From: SZUA-35 sp964351995
Lineage (GTDB): Bacteria > Actinomycetota > Acidimicrobiia > Acidimicrobiales > SZUA-35
Reading direction: 5' to 3'
Assembly (NCBI GenBank): GCA_964351995.1
Contig: CAYGQE010000007.1
Coordinates: forward strand, 1-64,000
DNA: 64,000 nucleotides
Below are positions 33,938-43,098 of this stretch, in pieces. How positions within the stretch are numbered: the stretch's first letter is position 1; each line of letters begins with the position of its first letter. A program made the position numbers and the translations under genes. The notes below the pieces were generated by a model. That model was not told where the DNA came from and searched no databases. It saw only the letters and a program-made list of their open reading frames with translations.

Positions 33938-34780
33938 TCAACTGACGATGCGGGCCAGTTCCTGGGCTTGGGCCTCAGCGGACGCCATCATCTCGACGAC
34001 TGACCCAGCGGGAAGGCCGAACTCGCTCGCGACGGTCTCGATCACTTCGAGGTCACCCTCGTCTCCGATCTCGCGAATCGGCGACACCAGCTGAGCGGGG
34101 AGCAGATGGTTGTCGACCAGTCGATGGTGGTCACTCATGAAGTCGATGAAGTCGTCAGGGAAGCCCCACGTTTCGCCCATCCAGCTCGCAACCTCGCCGT
34201 GATGCCAACCGAACGTCTCGACTTCAAGGCTGGCAAGATCTTCCGAGCCGTTGTGCCAATGATCCAGCAGCACGCTGTAGGGCTTGGCCTGCTGCGTCAA
34301 GACGGGCACAGCCATGTCTTGGAGGAGGGCGGCGGTGAAGTTCTCTGATCGCCTTGTTGGATCCACCTGTTCGGCGATGGCGCTGGCCAGTGCTGCTCGC
34401 TTGCCTGCTGTCACCCAGAATCGGTTGTGGTCGTAGCTCGGACCGGTCACCCGTGGAATGGCAGCGCCGGCGCCAGCAGAGATCAGCACGGCTTCGACTT
34501 GGTTTCTCCCCAGCATGACAGCGGCTTGTTTGACGCTGGTGACCTTGGAGCGCGGCGCGACTGCAGCCGAGTTGACGAATTGCAGGATGCGAGCGGTCAC
34601 TCCTGGGTCGAGTTCGAGAAGCTTCGAGACCTGGTTCATATCGACTTCTGGATCGGCGAGTAGATCCAACGCCTGAGTCACAAGGGCAGGGAAACTCGGC
34701 GGTGTGTAGCCGCCCAGTTCTTTCTTGAAGTCGAATCCGCCGCGACGAAAGCGGCTCGTGCGGAGCTTGTCTCGTACCAT
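33938..34780 (-). CDS. HDOD domain protein
   Basis: 280 residues, HDOD domain at about 25-225: FPALVTQALDLLADPEVDMNQ, LELDPGVTARILQFVNSAAVAP, AAVMLGRNQVEAVLIS and the last helices FGWHHGEVASWMGETW. HDOD domains resemble HD phosphohydrolases but lack the full metal set and act as signalling adaptors. It is the third gene of an overlapping operon: its start codon shares base 34780 with the stop of the channel gene. No enzymatic domain is attached. The 161-bp gap after it to the exporter start holds nothing recognised. Confidence 0.88.
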   Translation of the reverse strand: MVRDKLRTSRFRRGGFDFKKELGGYTPPSFPALVTQALDLLADPEVDMNQVSKLLELDPGVTARILQFVNSAAVAPRSKVTSVKQAAVMLGRNQVEAVLISAGAGAAIPRVTGPSYDHNRFWVTAGKRAALASAIAEQVDPTRRSENFTAALLQDMAVPVLTQQAKPYSVLLDHWHNGSEDLASLEVETFGWHHGEVASWMGETWGFPDDFIDFMSDHHRLVDNHLLPAQLVSPIREIGDEGDLEVIETVASEFGLPAGSVVEMMASAEAQAQELARIVS

Positions 34781-35736
34781 CAGTCAGCCCTCCGGCCCAT
34801 GCGAGTTGCGAAGATGCTGAGGACGCCGCCGAGCATCATGTAGCCGACTGCTACTTCGAGCATGACGAGGACCTGAGCGGTCATCGACTTGGGGAGGGCG
34901 TCGCCGTAACCGAGGGTGGTGATGGTGACCACGGAGAAGTAGAACGGAGACAGCGCCGTCCGGTTTGCTCCGTATTCGATCTCGACGACGGTGTAGAGCA
35001 CGCCGAACACAAGCGCGACCATCACGGTCATCGCCCCCCAGCGAGCCAGACTCTGACCGCAGTCAGACGTGGCCTTCCACACCGCATAGAGCGCAGCATG
35101 GCGGCGGTCACGGGTGCGGAACTCGTAGAGGTAGTTCTGATCCATGATCTCGCGTCGCAGTAGGTAGGCGCCGGTGAAATCGATGTCGGTCACCGAGACC
35201 CCGATCCAGTCAGCGCGGTCGAAGCCGACGAGGTGGCCAAGTGCACTGTTGCGAAAGTCGGTGCCTTGGAAGTGGGCGCCGGCGACGTTGGCTCTGGTGA
35301 GGTCAGCGTTGGTCACGGTTGCTTCGGAGAAGTCCGCCCCTGCGAGGTCGGCGTCGATGAACCTGGCGTGGCTGAGCTTGGCGGCTCTCAAGTCAGCGTC
35401 ACGCAGTGTGGCTGATGAGAAGGCAGCGTTGGTGAGGTCGGCCCCGAAAAACGTGGCGCCGGTCAACTTCGCTTGTCCAAACATTGCGTTTTCGGCGCAA
35501 CACTCGGTGAGGTCGGCATCGTCGAGGTTGGCTCCGACGAGGTTTGCTCCGGAAAGATCTGCTCCTCGTAGCGAGCAGCCTTCGAGGTCAGCGCCGTTGA
35601 GCTGCGCCTTGCGGAGGTCAGCGCCGTTGAGATCCTGACCGCGAAGGTCGGCCCCGTTCAGATCTCGACCTTGGAGATCTGCACTGGCATCGTCGTGGTT
35701 CGCAGCCGTACTGATCAGGTGCGAACCCGCAGACAT
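34780..35736 (-). CDS. Pentapeptide-repeat protein fused to a two-TM potassium channel
   Basis: 318 residues. Residues ~20-165 are pentapeptide repeats (A-D/N-L-x-G type, e.g. LNGADLRKAQLNGADLEGCS), forming a right-handed beta helix. After a linker, two membrane segments (MTVMVALVFGVLYTVVEI and VLVMLEVAVGYMMLGGVLSI) flank a pore loop with the selectivity filter TTLGYGD in FSVVTITTLGYGDALPKS. This is a two-TM ion-channel pore, normally tetrameric and potassium-selective. The cytoplasmic repeat domain may sense or bind a partner. It is coupled at both ends to HDOD genes. Confidence 0.9.
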   Translation of the reverse strand: MSAGSHLISTAANHDDASADLQGRDLNGADLRGQDLNGADLRKAQLNGADLEGCSLRGADLSGANLVGANLDDADLTECCAENAMFGQAKLTGATFFGADLTNAAFSSATLRDADLRAAKLSHARFIDADLAGADFSEATVTNADLTRANVAGAHFQGTDFRNSALGHLVGFDRADWIGVSVTDIDFTGAYLLRREIMDQNYLYEFRTRDRRHAALYAVWKATSDCGQSLARWGAMTVMVALVFGVLYTVVEIEYGANRTALSPFYFSVVTITTLGYGDALPKSMTAQVLVMLEVAVGYMMLGGVLSIFATRMGRRAD

Positions 35737-37241
35737 CACAGCAGTCCGGTGAGCGTGACCCGGTTGCGGCCATCTTGCTTGGATTGGTAGAGGCGACGGT
35801 CGGCTCGAGCCAGCACCGTTGCGCCGGTGTCGGCCTTGTCCTCACCAAAAAGTGCGCCGCCGAGGCTGGCGGTCACCGGCAGGAGCGCACCGTCTGGCAA
35901 TTCGATCTCCGCCGCTTCGATGCTTGCCCGCAGCCGATCGGCAACTACGCCGATCTCGAAGTCGTTTGCCTGCGCAAGGAGGATGACGAACTCTTCGCCG
36001 CCGTAGCGGGCAGGCATGTCCTCCCCACGAGTCTGCTTGTCGAGAATTGATCCAACCTGACGAAGAACTTCGTCGCCGACGGCGTGGCCGTGGGTGTCGT
36101 TGACCTTCTTGAAGTGGTCCAGGTCGATCATGAGAACGCCGAGCGTGTGAGTCTCGGAGGCGAGGACACGATTTGATTCGATCCGACGAAGCAGCATGTG
36201 GTCGAACATGCCGCGGTTGGGCAGTCCGGTCAGTGCGTCGGTTTCGGCTTCTTGCTGGAGTTCGACGTTGCGCTTGGACAGAGCTTCGAGCTTGCGAGCG
36301 CTCTCGACGATGACGGTGTTGGCCTCCATCGTCAGTTGCTGCATCCCACGAGTCGCTTCGAGGAGGAGCTCGCTGTAGGCCTGGGCTTGCGGAAACTGGA
36401 ACTGCAGTAGGTCGGCGGTTTCGGCAACCATCGGTTCGGCCTCGATCAGCCACTCGTTGGTCTCTTCCAATGTCCACCCGAGCTCGGCTTCTGCGAGATC
36501 GCTGAGCGCCTTGAGATCTTCAGCCGGGCGCTCGCCGCACAGAACTCGCTCGGCGAGGAGTGCGAAGTGAAGGGCTTGGCCCAGCTTGTGACCGCCGTTG
36601 TTGTCGAAGGTGCTTCGAGCCTCGATTGCGGTGCTGATGAGTTCCGGGAGTCCCCATGCTCTTGCCAGATTGACCGTGATCTCATCGACAGAGAAGCCGA
36701 GCATGCTGCGTTCCCGCTCGGCGTGTGGCCAGGGCTGTCCGGCGTTGAAGATCTCTTCAGCGGTCTCGGGGTACTTGGTGGCGAGCACGACGGGACCCAA
36801 ACCGGTCAACATGCCAGCGAGGAAGGCTTCGTCTTGCTGGGCTCGGCACAGCTTCTCGGCGAATCGGCGAGCGAGGCTGCCGTTGACGACCATTCGCTGA
36901 CGGATCTCGCTGGTGTCGAACGTGCCTTCGGTCGGGATGAGCATGCGAAGCGAGGACGACAGGGCCAACAGTCGGACTGACCGGAGCCCCAAGGTGGTGA
37001 GCGCCCGCTCGACGGTGGTGATCTCTGAGGCCGGCGAGTAGAGCGCCGAGTTGGACATCTGGACGATCTGGACGGCGAGTGCGACGTCGAGTTCGATGAG
37101 CTTGGCCAGCTTTGGAATCGTGATGTCGGGGTCTTCGGACTTGCGAACGACCTCGAGCACACTCACTGGCGGCGACGGCAACGCGTCAGCGTTGACGAAG
37201 AGCCCTTCGAGGGTTGGCGCAGCTTCGCTTACCTCAGACAT
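35736..37241 (-). CDS. HDOD-GGDEF signalling protein (diguanylate cyclase)
   Basis: 501 residues. HDOD domain about 20-230 (KLAKLIELDVALAVQIVQMSN), a helical linker, then GGDEF from about 335 with substrate residues DLDHFKKVNDTHGHAVGD and active site RYGGEEF. An RxxD product-inhibition site (RGED) sits five residues before GGEEF, so this is likely an active, feedback-controlled cyclic di-GMP synthase. ATG 37241 is used over the adjoining GTG. It heads the HDOD/channel/HDOD operon, preceded by a promoter region rich in inverted repeats. Confidence 0.9.
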   Translation of the reverse strand: MSEVSEAAPTLEGLFVNADALPSPPVSVLEVVRKSEDPDITIPKLAKLIELDVALAVQIVQMSNSALYSPASEITTVERALTTLGLRSVRLLALSSSLRMLIPTEGTFDTSEIRQRMVVNGSLARRFAEKLCRAQQDEAFLAGMLTGLGPVVLATKYPETAEEIFNAGQPWPHAERERSMLGFSVDEITVNLARAWGLPELISTAIEARSTFDNNGGHKLGQALHFALLAERVLCGERPAEDLKALSDLAEAELGWTLEETNEWLIEAEPMVAETADLLQFQFPQAQAYSELLLEATRGMQQLTMEANTVIVESARKLEALSKRNVELQQEAETDALTGLPNRGMFDHMLLRRIESNRVLASETHTLGVLMIDLDHFKKVNDTHGHAVGDEVLRQVGSILDKQTRGEDMPARYGGEEFVILLAQANDFEIGVVADRLRASIEAAEIELPDGALLPVTASLGGALFGEDKADTGATVLARADRRLYQSKQDGRNRVTLTGLL

Positions 37242-37266
37242 CACGATCGACCTTGTTCGAGCAGTG

Positions 37267-37340
37267 GAGACACAAACGAAGTCTCGGAAGTGATCCAGTG
37301 GGTATGAGCGAGACGAGTCTCGATCTGATCAATTTTGATC
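37267..37340. promoter_or_regulatory. Dyad-rich promoter region of the HDOD-GGDEF operon
   Basis: Three dyads: GAGAC (37267-37271) with GTCTC (37281-37285); the palindrome GAGACGAGTCTC (37310-37321); and GATCAATTTTGATC (37327-37340). The two GAGAC/GTCTC pairs may be binding sites for one regulator. The segment is directly upstream of the HDOD-GGDEF start and downstream of the exporter-like TauE gene end. Confidence 0.45.
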
Positions 37341-37367
37341 GGAAAGCCGCAATCTGGACAGCAGAGC

Positions 37368-38117
37368 TCAGATCTGGTTGATCACCAACGCGGCACCGCC
37401 TGCCAGCGACAGAATCAATATTGCCGGCCGAAACCAGTGTCGGTCGAGCATTGGCCGAATCCAACGGGAGAGGAAAACACCCATCAAGAGGCCCGGAATC
37501 ATCAAGGCCAACAGCGCGGCCTCGTGGGTGCCGAATCGGTCGATGACGACGAGGCCGACGAGGGCGAAGACGCTGGTCACGGCCACAAAAGCCGACACGG
37601 TGCAGCGCAGCGCTCGGGGCGGGAGGTCGGCGAGTCCGATGACGAGTGGTGGACCGGGCAGGGCTGCGGTGATGCTCGTGAATGCCGAAGCTGCGCCGGT
37701 GACGAGATCGCCGGCATGGGTTCGCGTGACGCTCACACCACTCAGAAGGAAGAGGGCAGCAGCGCAGATCAACAAGCCGATCATCAGCGACAAGGTGTCG
37801 GCGGCCATCACCCGAAGGACGGCAAGTCCGGCAACGATGCCGACCGGTAGGCCGGACAGCGAACGGCGAAGCGTCGGCCGATCGAGGTCCTCCCACTCTG
37901 CGACCATGTGTCTGGCCCCGACCACCAGGCCACCGAGCAACAGTGGGCCGGGACCGAACGAGGGGTCGACGGTGAGCAAGACGGGACTGGCAACCAGGCC
38001 GAGGCCAATGCCAGCCGAGCCCTGCACGATGGCGCCTGCTGCGCTGATTGCGAACACGATCACGAGGTCGATCGATGTGAGGCCGACGATCACCTCAGAG
38101 CCGAAGGCGGTGCTCAC
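37368..38117 (-). CDS. TauE/SafE family anion exporter
   Basis: 249 residues with about eight membrane segments, two-fold repeat: LTSIDLVIVFAISAAGAIVQGSAGIGLGL and the second half ITAALPGPPLVIGLADLP. The AGIGLGL and PGPPLV motifs are family marks. It would export sulfite or sulfoacetate-like organic anions; the actual substrate is unknown. GTG 38117 follows the MlrC stop by 10 bases, so it is in the same operon. An ORF continuing to 38324 runs through mlrC and is rejected. Confidence 0.85.
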   Translation of the reverse strand: MSTAFGSEVIVGLTSIDLVIVFAISAAGAIVQGSAGIGLGLVASPVLLTVDPSFGPGPLLLGGLVVGARHMVAEWEDLDRPTLRRSLSGLPVGIVAGLAVLRVMAADTLSLMIGLLICAAALFLLSGVSVTRTHAGDLVTGAASAFTSITAALPGPPLVIGLADLPPRALRCTVSAFVAVTSVFALVGLVVIDRFGTHEAALLALMIPGLLMGVFLSRWIRPMLDRHWFRPAILILSLAGGAALVINQI

Positions 38118-38127
38118 GCTTGGGTGC

Positions 38128-39633
38128 TCATGCCTCGGTGTCGCCGGGTGAACTCGGTGTCCACTGCACCGTCGGGTCCAGGGGCCAGAGGGGACCGTCA
38201 GCGTTGGGGTGGTCGAAGACGGTGACGTCGAGCGTGGTGAGTCCCGGACTGTCGGCAGAGATGATCGTGGTTGCAAGATCGCGGAAGCCGGCTCGGAAGT
38301 GCTGACTGCTCTTGAGGCCGACAATCGATCGTGTGGTGACGTCGATGCCGTGAAGCAGAAAGATCTCGGGGTCGAACGTCTGATTGCGGCGGGACGTCAC
38401 GATCACGTCGACATACCCGATGGTGAGCCTGGCGCTCTTGCCGAGATTCGCTCGCACACCGGCGAGCATCGGGCTGGTGTAGACGAGCCGGCCGTCGGTG
38501 AGGGTCTTGACGTACGCCGTGGCTTCGATGGGTTCGCCGTGGAGCGGGCCATGTCGTCCACCGATTCGCACCTCGATGGTGGCGCCGACCCCGGCGGCGT
38601 GCGCAGCTGCTGCGGTCACTGGGTCGAAGACGAACCCAAAGCACGACCCCTCGAGGTCTGCTTCGATCATCGCAGCCAACAAATGGGTGCCGTCGCCCGG
38701 GGTACCGCCACCAGGATTGTCAGCGGTGTCATTGATGACGACGGGGCCACCACTCGTAGCCAGAGCCTGATTCGCCAACTCGATCGTGACCTCCGGGGTC
38801 AGCGACTCGACGATGAAATCGCTGCGCCGAGCCCACACCTCTTGGGCGATTTCGGTGGCGATCTGCCGCGCCAGTTCTGGATCGTTGTCGGTGATGACAA
38901 CGACCGAGGCACCCGTGGCGCCGATATCGGTGTACGGAAACCCGTGGAAGAACGAAGCGTCGATCACGCCAGCCTGCTTCTCTGCCGCCAAACAACGATC
39001 ACGAATGTCCGCCGCTGGGCCAGCGTCGGTCGTTGATGTGGGCAGCAACAGCGGAAGGCGTTCGACGTGGGTGGTGGGGCGTATCGACCCTTCGACCAGC
39101 GCGGGTACCAATGTGATGGACTCGACACCTCGCTCGAACATGTCGGTGTGCGGGTACTCCTGGACACCGAGCATCACGTCGATGTGGTGCCCCATCTCCG
39201 GTGTGATGTTGCCGTGGAGATCGAGCGGGACCACGATCGGGACATCGGGCCCGACGGTTGCTCGAATGGCAGCGGCGAGGTCAGCCTCGAGGTCCTCTAT
39301 CCCCTCGACGACACCAGCACCGTGCATCGACACGGCGACAGCGTCGACGGGCAGTGCGGCTGCAAGGCGATCGATGAATTCGGACTTGAGAGCCTCGTAC
39401 GTCGGCGCCTCGATGATGCCTGACGGGCCGGCCCACGCCCACAGGAGAGGCTCCGCCTCGTGTCCAGCCTCGTCGACAGCGCTCAGAAAACCTCCGAGGA
39501 AGGTCCGAGTACCTCGATTGCTGAAGATCTCGTTGCCTCTGAGTTGCTGGAAATCGTCGAGCCTCGTCGACCCCATGGACTCCGTGGCGTAGGTGTTGGT
39601 CTCGTGTTCGATTCCCCCGACGGCAATGCGCAT
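38128..39633 (-). CDS. M81-family metalloprotein, MlrC-like
   Basis: 501 residues matching the MlrC (microcystin-degradation-locus) family from end to end: MRIAVGGIEHETNTYATES, the metal-site DLHGNIT and VQEYPHTDMFERG, and the C-terminal domain with DTADNPGGGTPGDGTHLL. MlrC is named after microcystin breakdown, but most family members are in bacteria with no toxin exposure and may act on small amides. Followed at once by a TauE/SafE gene, suggesting catabolism with release of an anionic product. Confidence 0.9.
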   Translation of the reverse strand: MRIAVGGIEHETNTYATESMGSTRLDDFQQLRGNEIFSNRGTRTFLGGFLSAVDEAGHEAEPLLWAWAGPSGIIEAPTYEALKSEFIDRLAAALPVDAVAVSMHGAGVVEGIEDLEADLAAAIRATVGPDVPIVVPLDLHGNITPEMGHHIDVMLGVQEYPHTDMFERGVESITLVPALVEGSIRPTTHVERLPLLLPTSTTDAGPAADIRDRCLAAEKQAGVIDASFFHGFPYTDIGATGASVVVITDNDPELARQIATEIAQEVWARRSDFIVESLTPEVTIELANQALATSGGPVVINDTADNPGGGTPGDGTHLLAAMIEADLEGSCFGFVFDPVTAAAAHAAGVGATIEVRIGGRHGPLHGEPIEATAYVKTLTDGRLVYTSPMLAGVRANLGKSARLTIGYVDVIVTSRRNQTFDPEIFLLHGIDVTTRSIVGLKSSQHFRAGFRDLATTIISADSPGLTTLDVTVFDHPNADGPLWPLDPTVQWTPSSPGDTEA

Positions 39634-39697
39634 CGGCAGAACATAGGCCCGAGTGTGGGGTGGAGCGAACGATGCCGTTCAGTGTTGACCGAGCGGG

Positions 39698-39988
39698 TCA
39701 GTCGAGGCTGGCCTGCACCGTGGTGCCCTCGAAGGCTCCGTCGACGGCCAGTGCGAGTTCGATCTGGTCGAGGGCTTCGCTGAACTCATCGGTGGTTCGG
39801 AGGTTCCCGTTGGAGAACTTCGGGAGGAGCGTGACCACGAGATCCCGCACCACGGGGCGTTCAGCGGCGTTGTGGCAATCGAGCAGCCAATCGACGCAGT
39901 CGGCGACGGGTACGTATGCGTTGCCATTGATCTCGGCTCGAGCGGCCGTGAGCGTTGCAGTGATCTTCGTGGCTTCGGTTGAGGTCAT
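39698..39988 (-). CDS. Small hypothetical protein
   Basis: 96 residues, predominantly helical, starting MTSTEATKITATLTAARAEI. GAAGGA lies at six bases before the ATG, so the start is well supported and an upstream extension to 40237 is rejected. No family recognised; two cysteines in DCVDWLLDCHN may bind metal or form a disulfide. It is separated from MlrC by 64 bases. The 283-bp gap upstream to the DUF952 gene contains the divergent promoters and nothing else seen. Confidence 0.7.
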   Translation of the reverse strand: MTSTEATKITATLTAARAEINGNAYVPVADCVDWLLDCHNAAERPVVRDLVVTLLPKFSNGNLRTTDEFSEALDQIELALAVDGAFEGTTVQASLD

Positions 39989-40271
39989 ATCGAATCCTTC
40001 GATCGGAACGTGGTAGCCGGATGCAGATGGGACTGCATGGGGCTCGCTTGGTAGATAGTCAACACATAGACGTTCGGTTTGTCTTCCGAGTTCCCGCGTT
40101 TCATAGATGTGACGTTTGCCCGTCTCATTGCCGAAACACAGTTTTGGCGGTCGAAATGAGCTGTTTGACCCGATTTCGGAGCAGTCAGGTGACCCTCCAG
40201 GTTCGGACGCCCACCCCGCATAATGAGTTGGATGCACCGCCGACGGCGCGTTTTTGCCCGATACTGCACGG

Positions 40272-40577
40272 ATGCAGATCCATCACCTGGCTTCGATCGA
40301 GGACTGGGAACGACGTACGAGTGAGCGCTACGAGCCGGCCGGCTTGGCCAGTGAGGGCTTCGTCCATCTGTGCACCCGTGAGCAGTTGGCTGGCGTGGTG
40401 GAACGCTACTACCAGGGTCGTGATGATCTGATGCTGCTGACCGTTGACGCCACGACGTTGGGTGCGGATCTGGTGTGGGAAGACCTGACCGGCTCGGGTG
40501 AACAGTTCCCACACGTCTATGCGTCGCTGGAGCTGGCGGCTGTTGTCTCTTCGGTGCCGTTCGAGCAGCGGGCATGA
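40272..40577 (+). CDS. DUF952 family protein
   Basis: 101 residues with family motifs EGFVHLCTREQL and LLTVDATTLGADLVWEDL, and a C-terminal FPHVYASLEL. DUF952 proteins are small and of unknown function. ATG 40272 preferred to the upstream TTG at 40254. The stop overlaps the DUF389 start (ATGA), so the two are coupled, which may point to a joint role. Confidence 0.85.
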   Translation: MQIHHLASIEDWERRTSERYEPAGLASEGFVHLCTREQLAGVVERYYQGRDDLMLLTVDATTLGADLVWEDLTGSGEQFPHVYASLELAAVVSSVPFEQRA

Positions 40578-42163
40578 CCGACCTCGGCCCCCGAAGTCGG
40601 CCCTTCTGGCACAGACATCTCGAGCCAGAAGAACGGCGTCGCGTCATGACCGACCTCGCCTTGATCAGCCGCACGCATTGGCACTGGCGCTTCGGCATCA
40701 TGATGGCGCTCTCTGTTCTGGTCGCGGTGATGGGCTTGCTTGCTGGGTCTGCAGCGGTGGTGATCGGCGCGATGCTGCTCGCGCCGCTGATGACCCCAGT
40801 ACTTGGCGCCGCTGCTGCGCTCTCGATGGGCTTGCCCAAGAAGGCGTCGGTCTCGATCGCTCGGGTGGTCGTGGCGTCGATCGGAAGCATTGCGCTGGCC
40901 TACGTTGCCTCGAAGCTGGCGCTGACAGGCTCAGAATCACTCTCATCGGAGATCGAATCTCGTACTCGGCCAGACATCCGAGATCTCATCGTTGCGCTGG
41001 CGGCTGGAGCTGCTGGGTCCTATGCAACCGTGCGGGCCGACACGTCGAGCTCATTGCCGGGTGTGGCGGTCGCCGTCGCCCTGGTCCCGCCGTTGGCCAC
41101 GGTCGGCATCACTCTGGAAGCCGGGAACACGGTGTGGGCCAGGGGAGCGCTCCTGCTGTACCTGACCAACCTCGTGGCGATCGTGTTCGTCAGCATCATC
41201 GTCTTCTTGGTCACCGGCTTCGTGCCGCCCCGCCGGCTGGCCACCACGGTGCCCCGGATCCTCGGGGCCATGGCGGTGGCCGTCGCCGCCGTGGCGCTCA
41301 TTTCGGTTCCGCTCGTCAGGGCCAGCATCGGTGCCGCTGATGCCTCTCGGATCGATCGCGATGCCCGAGCTGCCGTCAGAGACTGGCTCGGTGATCTCGA
41401 TCTCGAACTGGTCGACATCGATCTCGACCGAAACCCGGTGATCGTCGAGCTCAATGGGCCCGTCCAGCCGCCGCCTGAAGATGAGCTGGAGACGCAGCTG
41501 TCCATCGTCCTGGGTGAGAACGTCGAAGCGGCGATCTTCGTCGACGAGACCAGGCAAGCCACGACCACCACGATCGCGCCCATCACCGACGACGAATTGC
41601 GAGAACAGCGGACGCGCGAGGTCGTCGAGGCCTGGCTCAGCGAGAACGATGTCGACAACAACTACGAACTCAATGCGTTCTCCCTCGTTGGCAGCAACCT
41701 CACCGTCACGGTCTCGGGGCTCGGGGAGCAACCACCACCACTCGACCTGATCGACCGTTTGGCCGAGGCTGATCCCGACGATGTGATCACCCCGAGGGTC
41801 CAGTGGAGCCAGCTCGAATCGGTTCCGCTCGGCGAAGACCCACCGACGCCACTCGAGATCACCACGACGGAGGTTCGGGAGATCGTGGCCAACTGGGCGA
41901 ATCCAAACTTGCTCGAGGTCACTGACTTCACGTTCAACGGTGTGCTGCTCGTGGTGGATGTCGAGGGTTCTGTTCCTGCCCCAATCGAGCCTCTGCTCTT
42001 CGCCATTGCTGATTCCGGGGTGGACCGAGCCGACGAAATCGTCACGAATGTCTTCTTCACCCAGCGCGTGCGCCTCGAAACGACCACCACCACGCTGCCA
42101 GCCGATCTGATTCCAGATTTTGGCGAAGGCGTCGCAACGACAACGACGACCACCACCCCTTGA
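40574..42163 (+). CDS. DUF389 multi-spanning membrane protein
   Basis: 529 residues. Residues 1-250 form the DUF389 membrane domain: MMALSVLVAVMGLLAGSAAV, VIGAMLLAPLMTPVLGAAAA, ALAAGAAGSYATVRAD and LVPPLATVGITLEAG; this MLLAPLMTP motif is diagnostic. The rest (about 255-520) is a hydrophilic region with three repeats of roughly 80 residues each containing V(V)E(A)WL-type helices, and threonine-rich linkers (TTTTIAP, TTTTTLP). Such TIGR00341-type proteins are of unknown function. The threonine linkers suggest the tail is outside the membrane. Confidence 0.87.
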   Translation: MTDLGPRSRPFWHRHLEPEERRRVMTDLALISRTHWHWRFGIMMALSVLVAVMGLLAGSAAVVIGAMLLAPLMTPVLGAAAALSMGLPKKASVSIARVVVASIGSIALAYVASKLALTGSESLSSEIESRTRPDIRDLIVALAAGAAGSYATVRADTSSSLPGVAVAVALVPPLATVGITLEAGNTVWARGALLLYLTNLVAIVFVSIIVFLVTGFVPPRRLATTVPRILGAMAVAVAAVALISVPLVRASIGAADASRIDRDARAAVRDWLGDLDLELVDIDLDRNPVIVELNGPVQPPPEDELETQLSIVLGENVEAAIFVDETRQATTTTIAPITDDELREQRTREVVEAWLSENDVDNNYELNAFSLVGSNLTVTVSGLGEQPPPLDLIDRLAEADPDDVITPRVQWSQLESVPLGEDPPTPLEITTTEVREIVANWANPNLLEVTDFTFNGVLLVVDVEGSVPAPIEPLLFAIADSGVDRADEIVTNVFFTQRVRLETTTTTLPADLIPDFGEGVATTTTTTTP

Positions 42164-42176
42164 CAAGGGCCAGAGT

Positions 42177-43085
42177 TCAGATGATGCGGTACTGCGGGGT
42201 GGCTTTGGTGCTTGCGTCGAGTTCTTCGCCGCAGGCGGGGACGGGGATGGCCTCGTGCTCGCTCATCGTCACGTTCGTTTCGTGAGTGCTCGATCGCACG
42301 GTGGCGATGGTCAGGCCGTCCTCGGTTTCGGCGACATCGACGGTGCGCTTGTCGTCGAGCCAGCTCCAACCCTGGTCGAGGAAGACGGCTCCCTCGGCGA
42401 TCTGTGCCGGGCGGCCCTGGACGCCGAGGTTGCCTCGGTAGTGGTCGGTGAGACGGTCAGTCCGCAGAGATTGGTCGACGATCGCAACCGTGAGCTCTGG
42501 TGTCAGCGTGCTCCACGTCGTGCCGTGCGGAAAGTGGATGCCCGTCGGGGCGAACCGGTGGCCGCCGGTGTGGCTGGTGCGCCACATGCGAACGTTCGGC
42601 GCAAAGGCACAGTCGAGGTCGATGTGCAGACGAGTGCCGAGCTGACCACAGCACCGGTCCCGCGTGCCATGGGTGCAGATGAGGAGGTCTTGCGTGGTGG
42701 GATCGATCTCGAGAGGTTCGCTGATCGCCGCCGGCCCAGTGTCAGAAACCGACTGGACCATCGACACGAGCTCGGACCGGTCGACCATTGCCTCGGTGCG
42801 CTCGAAGCCGTGGAATGGTTCGGTTCGCTCCCAGCAGATGATGCGGTGTCGGTCGAGTTCGGTGGCTTCGCTCGAACGAATGCCGAGCAACTTGATGGTC
42901 TTGTCCGCAAGATCGAGGCCGCTAAGGAGATCGTGCTGGTCGATCTTCTTGGGCCAGGGCAGTGGCAACTCGATCAGGATCACCCGGCGAGCAAACCCAG
43001 CGCTTCCTGCAGGGCGTTCGCCGAGCGCAGCGGTTTGCACCGAGCAACGAAGATCATTTTCCGCACTGACGTCGAGCGTGGTCAC
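42177..43085 (-). CDS. Sucrase/ferredoxin-like (Suc_Fer-like) family protein
   Basis: 302 residues. The family signature is clear: ICTHGTRDRCCGQLGTRLH and MWRTSHTGGHRFAPTGIHFP, with cysteines placed as in thioredoxin-like [2Fe-2S] ferredoxins. Function in this family is not settled; it may carry an iron-sulfur cluster. GTG 43085 follows the prephenate dehydratase stop by 13 bases, so it is probably cotranscribed. The end is 13 bases from the converging DUF389 gene. Confidence 0.85.
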   Translation of the reverse strand: MTTLDVSAENDLRCSVQTAALGERPAGSAGFARRVILIELPLPWPKKIDQHDLLSGLDLADKTIKLLGIRSSEATELDRHRIICWERTEPFHGFERTEAMVDRSELVSMVQSVSDTGPAAISEPLEIDPTTQDLLICTHGTRDRCCGQLGTRLHIDLDCAFAPNVRMWRTSHTGGHRFAPTGIHFPHGTTWSTLTPELTVAIVDQSLRTDRLTDHYRGNLGVQGRPAQIAEGAVFLDQGWSWLDDKRTVDVAETEDGLTIATVRSSTHETNVTMSEHEAIPVPACGEELDASTKATPQYRII

Positions 43086-43098
43086 AATCCAACCGTAT

